A stretch of DNA of 64,000 bases, taken from positions 35,924 to 99,923 of the forward strand of contig JFHF01000033.1 in NCBI GenBank assembly GCA_000648925.1, read 5' to 3'. The position numbers and the translations under genes are program-made. The DNA is from Caballeronia jiangsuensis (lineage in GTDB: Bacteria > Pseudomonadota > Gammaproteobacteria > Burkholderiales > Burkholderiaceae). This document shows, piece after piece, positions 35,397 to 44,382 of the stretch. How positions within the stretch are numbered: the stretch's first letter is position 1; every line of letters begins with the position of its first letter. The notes below the pieces were generated by a model. It worked only from the letters and a program-made list of their open reading frames with translations. It was not told the DNA's origin and searched no databases.

Positions 35397-36716
35397 ATGG
35401 CTGTACTTGACATCTACTGCAACGCCACTTTGATTGGGACCTTGTCGTACTGGGCGCAGAATGGAGTTTTTACGTATCTCCCCGGTACGAGGGCGGCCGA
35501 CGCCGTGTCGCTTCGCATGCCGGTACGAGGCGACTCTTACATCTGGCCCCGAGGCATCATGCCCTCGTTTCAGATGAATCTACCAGAAGGGTTTAAGAAG
35601 GACCTCATTCATGAACAACTTGGGCCAAAAGGGGATGTAAGTGATATGGGACTGCTCACACTTACCGGCGCGAACACTATCGGGCGCGTGCGTGCAGTCC
35701 CGCACGGAGCGCCGCCGACAACGTCAAGGTATAACCTGGACCTGGCGACGCTTCTCGCCGTTCCAAGTTCGAGAGACAACCTGCTAAAACTTCTCAACGC
35801 CGGCATTTCCGAGGGGGTTTCTGGTGTGATGCCCAAGAGGTTTGCATCCGTGAAAGAGGACTCGACCGTTGGGAAGGGCGAGTACATTTTGAAGACCGGT
35901 CCCGTTGACTTGCCGGGGCTCAGTATCAACGAATATCTCTGCCTAGAGGTTGCGCGAAACACAGACTTGAAGGTTCCAGAGACGCAACTTTCGGCCGATG
36001 GACAAGTACTCGCGATACGGCGTTTCGATGTCAGGGCGAATGGTACGCGCCTTGGCGTCGAAGATTTTTGCGCCTTGAATGGCCTTGAGCCTACACGGAA
36101 ATATCATGGTAGCGTCGAGGACCTAGCGAAACTTTGTCAACGGTACGTTGGCGTCTACAACAGAAACGACAGTAGGCGGAAGCTATTTCTGCTTTTGCTC
36201 GTGAACTATGCTCTGCGCAACGCCGACGCGCACATGAAGAATTTCGCGCTGACATACACGAATGGGCAGGACGCGCGACTCTCACCGACCTACGACATCG
36301 TCACGGTCACCGCTTACTCTCGCTACCGGGATAACACACCAGCGTTGCCTCTGAAAGGTAAAAAGGTGTGGTGCTGCGGTAAGGCGCTGTTCGAGTACGG
36401 CGGTGAGCGATTAAGTCTCTCGGCAGCAGAGATGAACGCGGCAATCGAGCAAGTGGTAAGCGCGGTACAGAAGGTGCTTCCCTTGGTCCGGGAATATACG
36501 GAATGCTACCCAGAGTTTAGGGACGTCGGCCAGCGAATGCTTGATATTTGGACACAAGGACTTGAGGACATCAAGCCAGATGCTAGACCTAGGAAGGGTG
36601 CGCCCGCGCCGTTGCGAGCGCAGACGGGGCAGTCAACCACACCTACGAGCGTAAAGCGAAAGGCTGATAACCCTTATATCGACCCGAACGGTGCATTCGG
36701 TCACAAATCGCGATAG
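35397..36716 (+). CDS. hipA: HipA-family serine/threonine kinase toxin
   Basis: Protein of 439 residues. The HipA_N subdomain ends in PSFQMNLPEGFKKDLI. The kinase core shows YILKTGP (ATP lysine), the catalytic loop LRNADAHMKNFAL and the metal motif LSPTYDIVTV. HipA toxins phosphorylate aminoacyl-tRNA synthetases or other targets and cause growth arrest. A HipB normally lies directly upstream. Here only a decayed gene precedes, and XRE genes follow at 37106 and 38052. A Lys/Arg-rich C-terminal tail is unusual. No frameshift is seen. Confidence 0.87.
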   Translation: MAVLDIYCNATLIGTLSYWAQNGVFTYLPGTRAADAVSLRMPVRGDSYIWPRGIMPSFQMNLPEGFKKDLIHEQLGPKGDVSDMGLLTLTGANTIGRVRAVPHGAPPTTSRYNLDLATLLAVPSSRDNLLKLLNAGISEGVSGVMPKRFASVKEDSTVGKGEYILKTGPVDLPGLSINEYLCLEVARNTDLKVPETQLSADGQVLAIRRFDVRANGTRLGVEDFCALNGLEPTRKYHGSVEDLAKLCQRYVGVYNRNDSRRKLFLLLLVNYALRNADAHMKNFALTYTNGQDARLSPTYDIVTVTAYSRYRDNTPALPLKGKKVWCCGKALFEYGGERLSLSAAEMNAAIEQVVSAVQKVLPLVREYTECYPEFRDVGQRMLDIWTQGLEDIKPDARPRKGAPAPLRAQTGQSTTPTSVKRKADNPYIDPNGAFGHKSR

Positions 36717-36813
36717 CGCGTCGTATCGATACTCGCGATTCGGCGTGGGAAATCCCGACCCGGGTTGCGATATAGAGCGATGATGACGGTCACTATTCAC
36801 ACGGAGTTTCAAA

Positions 36814-37029
36814 ATGTCTCAGTCAAAGCGCAGGCTAAAGAAGAAGCTACAGGCTGCCGGGCTGGATATGATGGTTGCGGCTACAGAACGGATGAACCTC
36901 TATGACGACGAGGTGCGGGACGCTCTCAACGGCAACGTTTCCGGTGGATTTCCCACGCGAAGCGCTCGAAACGCTTCTGAGAGGCACACGTCCAAAAGAG
37001 CTCGGTCTCTGCGGAATCGTCGTCCATGA
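36814..37029 (+). CDS. Small hypothetical, possibly truncated
   Basis: Frame of 71 codons with a ribosome site (ACGGAG) 7 nt before the ATG. The first 45 residues look like a folded protein (MSQSKRRLKKKLQAAGLDMM...ERMNLYDDEVRDALNGN). The last 25 are Arg/Ser-rich and look like read-through in a wrong frame. It may be a gene truncated by a small deletion. It lies between hipA and the HipB-like gene. Confidence 0.35.
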   Translation: MSQSKRRLKKKLQAAGLDMMVAATERMNLYDDEVRDALNGNVSGGFPTRSARNASERHTSKRARSLRNRRP

Positions 37030-37105
37030 CATAGCCGCTATGCAGATAAACCTCAAATAGCCTTGTCTCGGCTGAATCGACGATATCCGAAAATCGAGGA
37101 CGTTC

Positions 37106-37369
37106 ATGCCTGCTGGTCGCCATTCGTCTTTCCTTCTCCTGACCGCGCCTCACCTGAGGCTTCTCCTCGTAAACCAACGAAAGCACCTCAAGCTCACACA
37201 GACGCAGTTGGCACCTCGCCTCGGCTTGAGTCAGAATCGTGTGTCGTACCTGGAAAGAAATCCGACGGACATAAATGTCCGGCAACTGCTCAGTTGGCGC
37301 GCAGTGCTCGGGCTAGACCTGCGACTTGAAGAGCGAAGACCGGCCGAGGAAAATATCTCAGAATGGTGA
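37106..37369 (+). CDS. HipB-like XRE antitoxin
   Basis: Protein of 87 residues with an HTH of the HipB type: LRLLLVNQRKHLKLTQTQLAPRLGLSQNRVSYLERNPTDINVRQLLSW, ending LGLDLRLEER. GAGG lies 6 nt before the ATG. It is encoded 389 nt after hipA, the reverse of the usual hipBA order. Its 3' part and the 75 bp after it are repeated in decayed form at 38624-38790. Confidence 0.75.
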   Translation: MPAGRHSSFLLLTAPHLRLLLVNQRKHLKLTQTQLAPRLGLSQNRVSYLERNPTDINVRQLLSWRAVLGLDLRLEERRPAEENISEW

Positions 37370-37462
37370 GCGCCATCTGCATACCGCAAACCGTGGCCGA
37401 CGATGAGAGCGCAGCGCTGAGGGACGCTAGTCTAGGACGCAGAATGTCGAGCTTTCTGCACC

Positions 37463-37603
37463 TCACTCGTTTCCCGCTTGCCCGCTATCCAGCTCGAGCT
37501 CGCGGAGAAAATCCTCTACGTCTCGGAAACGGCCGGATTCTATTTCCGCGCGTCCGAGTTCAAGAATTGCGAGCAATGCCATTGTCTGTTCATCGGTTTC
37601 CAC
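37463..37603 (-). CDS. Short antitoxin-like protein
   Basis: A reverse-strand frame of 46 residues starts with GTG after a near-ideal AGGAGAG. It reads VETDEQTMALLAILELGRAE, then IESGRFRDVEDFLRELE. The Gly-Arg...Asp-Val-Glu-Asp-Phe-Leu pattern resembles the C-terminal half of ParD/RHH-like antitoxins that precede RelE/ParE toxins. No toxin frame follows on that strand, so it may be an orphan remnant. Confidence 0.45.
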   Translation of the reverse strand: METDEQTMALLAILELGRAEIESGRFRDVEDFLRELELDSGQAGNE

Positions 37604-38051
37604 GATTCTCTCCTGCTCGATTCTGCTTTGAAAGCAATTGCGAACACCCATCAACTTCGCGCGAAGCTCGTCCCGTTCGGACCACGCAGTGGTTTTTGCG
37701 ATATGCCGTAAAGCTCTGCAATCCGTATCTTGAGTGCGTTCTGAGACCGTTTTCGTTCAGACGAAAAGAATCGTTTTGCGGAACGTCCATGACTCGTTGC
37801 GCGATTCTACCCCGCTAACGTTAAGAAATTGGAGGCATCGCGACCAATGGCACGAGAGGCGTCGACTACTCGCTACGACGTCGCACGGAACCGCCTTTGA
37901 TGTGGCCGTCTACACCTGCCTTCGACCTGAAACTTTCAAGGTTCGTCTGCCGCATCAATCCACGCCGACTCGGACGAGATAATGTTGCATTGCGCCGTCG
38001 GAGAGCAATTAGAATTGTACGTGTACCCTAGGTTCGCATATATCTACTTGT
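37604..38051. other. Gene-free stretch
   Basis: I see no supported gene here. All open frames lack ribosome sites or are shadows. AT-rich bases near 38030-38050 (GTTCGCATATATCTACTTGT) could contain the promoter of the XRE gene at 38052. Confidence 0.4.
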
Positions 38052-38420
38052 ATGCCAAAGACTAGTCGCGCCCTTCGCCAGTTGCCTACTGCGACCGCCG
38101 CCGCCCTCGAAAAGCTAGGCGCCGATTTGGCTGTTGCGCGGCTACGGCGCAAGGAATCGCTGAAGACCTGGGCAAGGCGCATGGACGTTACCGTCCCGAC
38201 GTTGCAGCGGCTGGAGTCCGGAGACCCGTCGGTTGGCATTGGTATCGTAGCGACCGCGCTATGGCTTATTCGGCGCGACGGCGAACTCGGCAATCTCGCG
38301 TCACCAGAACACGACCAAGGGGCAATTGAGATGGATGTTCGGGCGGCCCTTGAGTTGGGGCGGGCCCGTGCCCGGGCTTCTGCCGAAGCGCGCTTGCGGA
38401 GGAGTTCTCCGAAGAACTGA
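38052..38420 (+). CDS. XRE-family regulator, HipB-type antitoxin
   Basis: Protein of 122 residues with an HTH: LAVARLRRKESLKTWARRMDVTVPTLQRLESGDPSVGIGIVATALWLI. The tail is Ala/Arg-rich. This form commonly precedes a HipA kinase gene, but no intact hipA follows; 38421-39098 is non-coding. It may be an orphan antitoxin or regulate the hipA at 35397. The start has no strong ribosome site and may be leaderless. Confidence 0.75.
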   Translation: MPKTSRALRQLPTATAAALEKLGADLAVARLRRKESLKTWARRMDVTVPTLQRLESGDPSVGIGIVATALWLIRRDGELGNLASPEHDQGAIEMDVRAALELGRARARASAEARLRRSSPKN

Positions 38421-39098
38421 TATGCGATTAGGGCGACTTGTTCGACAACTCGCCTTAATCGCTCCGCTTCCAGCCACCCATGTAGCGATGCCACACACCA
38501 ATGCCGCTGCTACCATTCATTGAACGAGGCAGTACGTCCAGGCGGAAACGTGTCTGTACGGAACTGTCGCGCCCGTCGGCGCGGCGACTCGAGGTAATGA
38601 GGCTAGGCTCTCGCTCGATTTGAGCACCCGGCAGCTGCTCATTTGTCGCGCAGCCGACAGGCTTGACCTGCGACTCGAAGAAGCAAAAGTCGGTTGAGGG
38701 AGGACGTCTCGGAATGTTGAGCACTGTATGCCGCTTACAGACCATGGCTGATGGTAGGAGCGTAGTATTGGCAAGGTCGAATCTAAGATGCTGCTAGTCG
38801 AGTTGTCTTCGAATCATTCGCTCTCGTCTTGGGCGCAACTTGCTCAGGCCCGAGCAGAAACTCCTTTGAGAATGCTACCCTTAGCTGCTATTTCGGCTCT
38901 CGCGCAACGTGTTGGCCTGCGATACGAATGAGATTGTCGCGACTTGGGCTTTCACGACTACGTTCAGCATCTGAATTTTCGCGTAATATACCTACGCGCG
39001 TGAAGCGCGCGGCGGCGGGCCGGCCGGAAACACAAGACACCTTGTTAGCTGTTAACGAGTTTAAGTCTGCAGACGACACAGAAACAATAAAATCATCC
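38421..39098. other. Degenerate intergenic region before the Gabija pair
   Basis: No intact gene. Part of it (38624-38790) is a decayed copy of the end of the HipB-like gene and its downstream sequence. The region near 38940-39090 precedes the nuclease gene and should contain its promoter. Confidence 0.5.
38624..38790 (+). pseudogene. Decayed duplicate of the HipB-like gene end and its 3' flank
   Basis: 38624-38790 aligns by eye with 37277-37443. Shared runs include CGGCAGCTGCTC vs CGGCAACTGCTC, GACCTGCGACTCGAAGA vs GACCTGCGACTTGAAGA, then TCTCGGAATGTTGAGC vs TCTCAGAATGGTGAGC and CAGACCATGGCTGATG vs CAAACCGTGGCCGACG. The similarity runs across the stop codon, so it is a DNA duplication rather than protein homology. 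The copy has lost its start. Confidence 0.65.
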
Positions 39099-41049
39099 AT
39101 GTACGTTCATCGTGTATTCGCGGAAAACTTCCGTGCGTTCGGTGCGAGAAGTAGAGACAAGCACCTAGAATTGTACCTCCGGAAATGCCTGAATGTTTTG
39201 GTCGGCGAGAACGACGCTGGAAAGACATGTATTGTCGACGTCATCCGGTATGTTCTTCTGACGACGAGTAATGATTGGCTCCGTATTGAAGACGATGACT
39301 TTCACATCTTGGCTAATTCCCAAGCTGATGAGCTTCAGCTGGAAGTAGAACTGCGCGGCTTGAGCAAAGCGCAACAAGCGGCATTACTCAAGGCTGACGC
39401 TAGAAGAAGGGGTCGACCCCTACCTCGTCGTACATCTTCGGGCGAAGCGTCGAATTGAGAGTAATCCCGGTAGTCGTTTAAGCAGCCCGGTTATCAGTGT
39501 GAACTCGGGCAAGGGTGGTGGTGGTCCCGAAATCGGCTCGACCGCTCGAGAGCTGATTCGCGCTACTTATCTGAAGCCGCTTAGAGATGCTGTGGCAGAG
39601 CTAAGGCCCAAGAAGGGTTCTCGGCTCTCTCAAGTCCTCCGGGCGCACAAAGACGTCAAGAAGGAAAGCACAAACAATTTCGATAAGCAAAAGCCAGACG
39701 ACCCTCCGTCTACGCTCGTTGAAATCATGGCGCAGGCACAGCACAGAATTGGGAATAAACAGGTTGTTAAGGAGGTCAGAGACCGGCTTAACGACGACTA
39801 CCTGAAGAATCTGAGCTTTGAGAACGCGACGCTCTCGTCAGAGATTCGCGTGTCTGCCGAGCTTACGTTAGCTCAAATCCTGGAACGTCTCGAACTCACA
39901 CTGAGACCACCAGGTGGCGTTAGCCAAGACATGGCTTGTGAACGCGGCCTCGGATACAACAACGTCCTCTTCATGGCAGCCGAGCTTCTTCTGCTTGCCG
40001 ATGGTGGGGGAGACGAACTAGCGCTTCTGCTGATTGAAGAGCCAGAGGCTCATCTGCATCCACAGTTACAGACTCGTGTCCTATCGATGTTGGCTGAAAA
40101 AGCAAATACGAACGGACTGCAAGTCGTCGTGACTACGCATAGTCCTAACATCGCTTCGACGGCTCCGGTGGACGCGCTCACCATGGTCGTAGCCGGCAAA
40201 GCCTACCGCCTTGACCGCGACCAGACCTGTCTACACAACTCAGACTATGAGTTTCTCCAACGCTTCCTAGATGCAACCAAAGCCAACCTTTTCTTCGCTC
40301 GGGGTGTGATGATAGTGGAAGGGCCGGCAGAGGCTATCGTGTTGCCCGCTCTGGCGGAGGCAGCGGGGTCGTCGTTCGAGCGGAATAGCGTATCCATTGT
40401 AAGTGTTGGCGGCGTAGGCCTCTTCAGATTTGCTCGAATCCTGCAGCGTAAGGACGGAGCTAGGATGCCAATTAACGTCGCCTGTATCGGCGACTTGGAC
40501 GTCGTCCCGAACGATGTCAAATATATCGAGGGACGCCAAGACAAGATAGAGGCAGGAATTCTTAAGACGAAGGAAGGGAAAGAGCATCAGAAGCGAAAAG
40601 CGAGGGATTACACGGCTGAGGAAATAGATGAACTTCGAGTGCGCAAGAAGAGCAGGGCCGAGGGCGGGAGCACTGAAGTATTCATCGCTGACCATTGGAC
40701 GCTTGAGTACGACCTACTTCGGTCAGGAATTGCTAAGCAGGTGTTCGTCGCGGTGAGGCTAGAACAGGCAGAGGGTACCAAGGGATTTCTCACCAAAGAG
40801 AAGTTCGATGCTACCCGTTTGGAGGCGGAGGCAGAATATGCAGAGCTTTCCAAGGCACATACGCAATCAGCTATCGCAGCGGACGTATATGAGTTGTTGC
40901 ACGAGAAAAAAGTGTCCAAAGCCATCCTTGCTCAATACCTCGCAAAGCTCGCGAAAGAAGGTTACCTCGGCATAGGAACCGAGCTTCTCGAAAAGCTTCC
41001 GTCATACATTCGAGCGGCGTTTAATCATCTTGTGCCGGAGCTTGTGTAA
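39099..41049 (+). pseudogene. gajA: Gabija-type OLD-family nuclease GajA, split by one frameshift
   Basis: The N-terminal part (ATG 39099, MYVHRVFAENFRAFG) has Walker A VGENDAGKT. The frame is lost near 39392: before it LSKAQQAALLK, after it in the +1 frame LTLEEGVDPYLVVHLRAKR. The rest is intact to 41049, with LLLIEEPEAHLHPQLQ (Walker B), THSPNIAS, and Toprim motifs MIVEGPAEAIVLPALAE and IGDLDVV. The length of about 650 residues fits a class 2 OLD nuclease. A 2-bp loss (or 1-bp gain) explains it. If real, DNA nicking and phage defence should be lost unless frameshifting occurs. Confidence 0.85.
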
Positions 41050-42956
41050 TGGATGAGACGTTCTCACTCTCACCAGCAGACCTTGCAAACATTGCAACAC
41101 TGTTTCCTGCGTTGGATTTTTCTCGTCAAGAACAAATCGACGCTCTGCTTCATGCAACGTCAGGTGACTTCCAGGCGGCACCAGGCAGCGGGAAGACCAC
41201 ACTGCTCGGTGCAAAGCTGTCTCTAATGGCTGCCCGCTGGCCATATGCGCACAGAGGAATTTGCATACTGACTCACACAAACGTAGCGCGACAGGAAATA
41301 GAGGGTTGTCTGAAGGCAGTTCCTTATGGAGCGTCCCTACTCGGATATCCACACTTTATCGGGACTATTCAGAGCTTCGTAAATAAGTTTCTTGCTATTC
41401 CTTGGCTACGAGAGCTTGGAATTGAACTGCGGGACATTGATGAAGAGGGGTTCGAGAGGGAGTTCTATCGCCGCGCGTATCCGGGCGCCAAGACTTGGAT
41501 AGCGCAAAGTGAACAACAACGTAAGCGGGCGGTCTGCGGTGTTCGATATCGAGGCGCGGACCTAACGCTCGTAACAACCGATGGCCACACTCTTCCTGCT
41601 AGCGGTGTAACTATCGAGCATCTCCGTCGGGTCAAGGCGGCGATGGCGCGCGAGGGGCGGTTGCGCCATGAAGACATGTTCGCATACGCTGAGCAGGCGC
41701 TCGTAAAGGTACCTAATCTGGCGGACGCAGTCGAACATCGCTTTCCGAACGTGTTTATCGATGAGATGCAAGACACCAGCGACGTTCAACTCAGCGTTCT
41801 GAACACAGTGTTTAGAGAGGCGGCGGTCGTTCAGCGCTTTGGCGACGTCAATCAAGCGATTCTCAGTCGCGGGCCGAAGGTGGCGCCTAACTCCTTCCCA
41901 AGGCCTAAATACTTTGAGGTTCGCACGAGTCTGCGGTTCGGTAGTGCGATTGCGGCGGTCGTGAATGCAGTTAAGCCCGTAGGAGGAGCAATCGATGGAC
42001 TGGGTCCAGCGGCGGCGTTTGCTCCCACGATGATTCTCTATTCGGACGCGACAGTTCAGATGGTAATTAAGCTTTTCGGCGAATGGGTCGCCAGCCTGTT
42101 CTCGAGTGAAGAACTGACGCGGCATCCTGTCAAGGCGGTTTGTGCTATCAAGACGAAGGGGAATGCCGCCCAGAAGGTCGGACGCCACATCAGCGACTAT
42201 TTCCCAAGTTTCGACGAAGCAGTAACGGCACAGAACTCAGGGCGGTCCATCCGGCAATGTTTGAGATTCGCATCGAATCCAACAGCACCCAACAGGGTTG
42301 GTGCTGCGCGGTCGGTGCTTTTGCTCATGGTGCAGACCTATGGTGTTCATCCGTATAGGACCGCTAAAACTTGGAAGGAGTTCGCACGGTTGACTGCTTC
42401 AAATCCTGAGCATGCGTCCAGGGTGAAGAGCCTGGCGTTGCAGATTGTCACAGTGCCATGCGATGTTTGCACCGAGACGACCGCTCGCTCTTCTGTGGTG
42501 TCGGTGCTCGCGGGCCTTGGTGACATGCTCGATGTTGTCGTCGACGAAGACGGCGTCCCTCCGGAGTGGCTCATCGATACAGCGTCAGATGTTGCACGCA
42601 CGGCAGGCGTGAACTCGGTGAGCGTTTCGACCGACACGGCCGAGTTCTCTGTTCAGGTGTCGACGATAGCCTCCGTCAAGGGAGAGACCCATCTTGCAAC
42701 CTTGGTGCTCGAAAGCTGCCGCCAAAGGGTATTTGACTTGAAGAGCATGCTTCCTTTTCTCTGCGGCATTTCCAATCCCGCAGTCGAGAAGAACGAGCAT
42801 AAGCTCCGTTCGCTTATGAATATCTTCGTAGCCGCCAGTCGGCCGAGAAGGCTGCTCGCATTTGCGATGCACGCTGACAGAGCTGACGTGGCGAGCATGA
42901 ATGCTCTTCGTGCAGCAGGTTGGGAGGTGAAAGACTGGGCGGCGTCACCAGCTTAA
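41049..42956 (+). CDS. gajB: UvrD/Rep-like helicase, Gabija GajB
   Basis: Superfamily 1 helicase-like protein of 635 residues, with start overlapping the nuclease stop (TAATG). Motifs are: Walker A QAAPGSGKTTLLGAKL (about residue 43), motif Ia ILTHTNVARQEI, motif II FIDEMQDTSDVQ, motif III RFGDVNQAI, motif IV TSLRFG, motif V SVKGETHLATLVLE and motif VI FVAASRPRRLLAFA. In Gabija, GajB binds nucleotide and DNA ends and activates GajA. It is intact here though its partner gene is broken. It is longer than the Bacillus protein (about 494). Confidence 0.85.
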   Translation: MDETFSLSPADLANIATLFPALDFSRQEQIDALLHATSGDFQAAPGSGKTTLLGAKLSLMAARWPYAHRGICILTHTNVARQEIEGCLKAVPYGASLLGYPHFIGTIQSFVNKFLAIPWLRELGIELRDIDEEGFEREFYRRAYPGAKTWIAQSEQQRKRAVCGVRYRGADLTLVTTDGHTLPASGVTIEHLRRVKAAMAREGRLRHEDMFAYAEQALVKVPNLADAVEHRFPNVFIDEMQDTSDVQLSVLNTVFREAAVVQRFGDVNQAILSRGPKVAPNSFPRPKYFEVRTSLRFGSAIAAVVNAVKPVGGAIDGLGPAAAFAPTMILYSDATVQMVIKLFGEWVASLFSSEELTRHPVKAVCAIKTKGNAAQKVGRHISDYFPSFDEAVTAQNSGRSIRQCLRFASNPTAPNRVGAARSVLLLMVQTYGVHPYRTAKTWKEFARLTASNPEHASRVKSLALQIVTVPCDVCTETTARSSVVSVLAGLGDMLDVVVDEDGVPPEWLIDTASDVARTAGVNSVSVSTDTAEFSVQVSTIASVKGETHLATLVLESCRQRVFDLKSMLPFLCGISNPAVEKNEHKLRSLMNIFVAASRPRRLLAFAMHADRADVASMNALRAAGWEVKDWAASPA

Positions 42957-42961
42957 TCTGC

Positions 42962-43001
42962 GCACCTGGGTCCATCCAAATGATGGACCCAGGTGCAATT
43001 T
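42962..43001 (+). terminator. Intrinsic terminator of the Gabija pair
   Basis: A 15-bp perfect stem, GCACCTGGGTCCATC pairing with GATGGACCCAGGTGC, closes a 5-nt loop and is followed by AATTTT. It begins 6 nt after the gajB stop. Confidence 0.85.
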
Positions 43002-43090
43002 TGGCGTTGTTCGGAAATCGTCGTTATCGCTTCAGGCAGTGACGCGACGCCAAATTTCGATGACGCTGGCGAGCGATTACAGGATGACGC

Positions 43091-43630
43091 TCACTTCAAC
43101 AAAGTGGGAAACTCAGGCGACTGTACGACCTTTGCGATGAGGTCCTGCACTGCTGGCATCAAAGCTTGAGCGGTCTGATTGCAAGCGGTTTCGCCGAAAT
43201 AGCTAGAGGTATACGAGTACGCTTCGGCCACGCTCATGCTACGTCCGTTCGACGATTTGATGGTGAGCCCGAGATTCCATGTGCCGCTCATAGACGAGAA
43301 ACCGATATTCTCGAGCTGACCGGTGAGTTGTACCGGAGCAGCCGGCGCGTAAACACCGGCGATTTTAAGTTCGGAGATGAAGCCGGCTTTCACAAACTCG
43401 GCGAAAGACTCTCCGTCCGGTGTCTTGATGGGACCGACCGCGCGGCACATGATTTGATTCGGGCTTTCATTTGGGATTGGAGCCTGCGTGAATTGGCCAA
43501 CTCCCACTCCGTTGACGACGGTGGTCTTCATCGCAACCACGTTGTCCGCGTTAATGGAATATCGCGGAACCGCGTACGTAGAGCAACCTGCCAAGCTCGC
43601 CACTGCTACCAACGCCAGAATGACCTTCAT
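43091..43630 (-). CDS. Lipoprotein of unknown function
   Basis: Protein of 179 residues with a lipoprotein signal peptide: MKVILALVAVASLAGCSTYAV with lipobox LAGC. The ATG at 43630 starts the signal; a longer frame adds a basic tail. The mature part has no family I recognise (central VGPIKTPDGESFAEFVKAGF, ending NQTAQALMPAVQDLIAKVV). It is expected in the outer or inner membrane facing the periplasm. It stands alone, convergent with the Gabija pair. Confidence 0.72.
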   Translation of the reverse strand: MKVILALVAVASLAGCSTYAVPRYSINADNVVAMKTTVVNGVGVGQFTQAPIPNESPNQIMCRAVGPIKTPDGESFAEFVKAGFISELKIAGVYAPAAPVQLTGQLENIGFSSMSGTWNLGLTIKSSNGRSMSVAEAYSYTSSYFGETACNQTAQALMPAVQDLIAKVVQSPEFPTLLK

Positions 43631-44074
43631 CAATGCCCTCGCTTTGCTTTTATTTAGTCGGTGTCTCGATGCCAGCAGTTTTCCCACTGCAGCCCGTACG
43701 TTGGCTCTAACGGCAGCGACTTCGAAAACTTGAGGGTAGGTCCGCGTTGTCGCACCCTAGACTGCAGAACGCTCTGCGATGAGGCGAACTAGCTTATCCG
43801 CAACTCGTCGTTATCACGAGTAGCAGGAACTGTTGAGAATTTCCCCTGTTGCTTGTCGGTGCAAGACTTCCTTTGAGGGCAATCAAGGATTGCTATCTCA
43901 TGATGGGCAAATATGGCTCTGCGCGCCCGATATGAGCATGGAGACGGGCGCAACAAACGTAGAGCAGCTCCAGCGCGGCTACGATTCAAGCGAAGACGGA
44001 GGCTGCCGTTAACGGGTTTGTCACACTGTGACCGTCGAAACGAAAGTGCCGGCGCACTAAAACTGGGAGACTCC
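43631..44074. other. Gene-free stretch
   Basis: No supported gene. It contains the upstream region of the lipoprotein gene (-) and of the small exported peptide gene (+). Open frames here are short and lack ribosome sites. Confidence 0.4.
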
Positions 44075-44200
44075 GTGAAAAAAATCGCTGCTGTCGTTGT
44101 CGCACTGCTGTGCATTGTCAATGTCGCCCACGCTTGTCCTAAGGGTGAGCATCCCCACGGTGGGACTGGTTCGCATCACAATGGCGGCTACTGCTCCTAA
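44075..44200 (+). CDS. Small exported His/Gly-rich protein
   Basis: Protein of 41 residues starting with GTG after GGGAGA. It has a signal peptide (VKKIAAVVVALLCIVNVAHA), followed by a short mature peptide (CPKGEHPHGGTGSHH...). Two Cys and several His residues suggest metal binding. Similar tiny exported proteins occur in other proteobacteria; function unknown. A terminator follows after 18 nt, which supports expression of this unit. Confidence 0.65.
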   Translation: MKKIAAVVVALLCIVNVAHACPKGEHPHGGTGSHHNGGYCS

Positions 44201-44218
44201 CTGATGTCGTTTCGACAC

Positions 44219-44240
44219 GCCCGCGAAAGCGGGCTTTCGC
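44219..44240 (+). terminator. Intrinsic terminator
   Basis: GCCCGC-GAAA-GCGGGC stem with a GNRA-type tetraloop followed by TTTCGCT, 18 nt after the stop of the small exported gene. Confidence 0.7.
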
Positions 44241-44382
44241 TACTCGAGTCTTACCTCACCGTCAGACATTCGCTGATAGTCGACGAGAAACCACCGCAGG
44301 TCCGTCGAAGCCCCCACCCTTGCTCGTCGGAGCCGTTTTCGATGTCACATACTCGCATGTCAGACCGTGGCTAATAGCCGTG

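Noticed and set aside
36926..37285. Reverse frame of 119 codons between hipA and the HipB-like gene
   Set aside because: It overlaps the HipB-like gene antisense and has no ribosome site or recognised domain.
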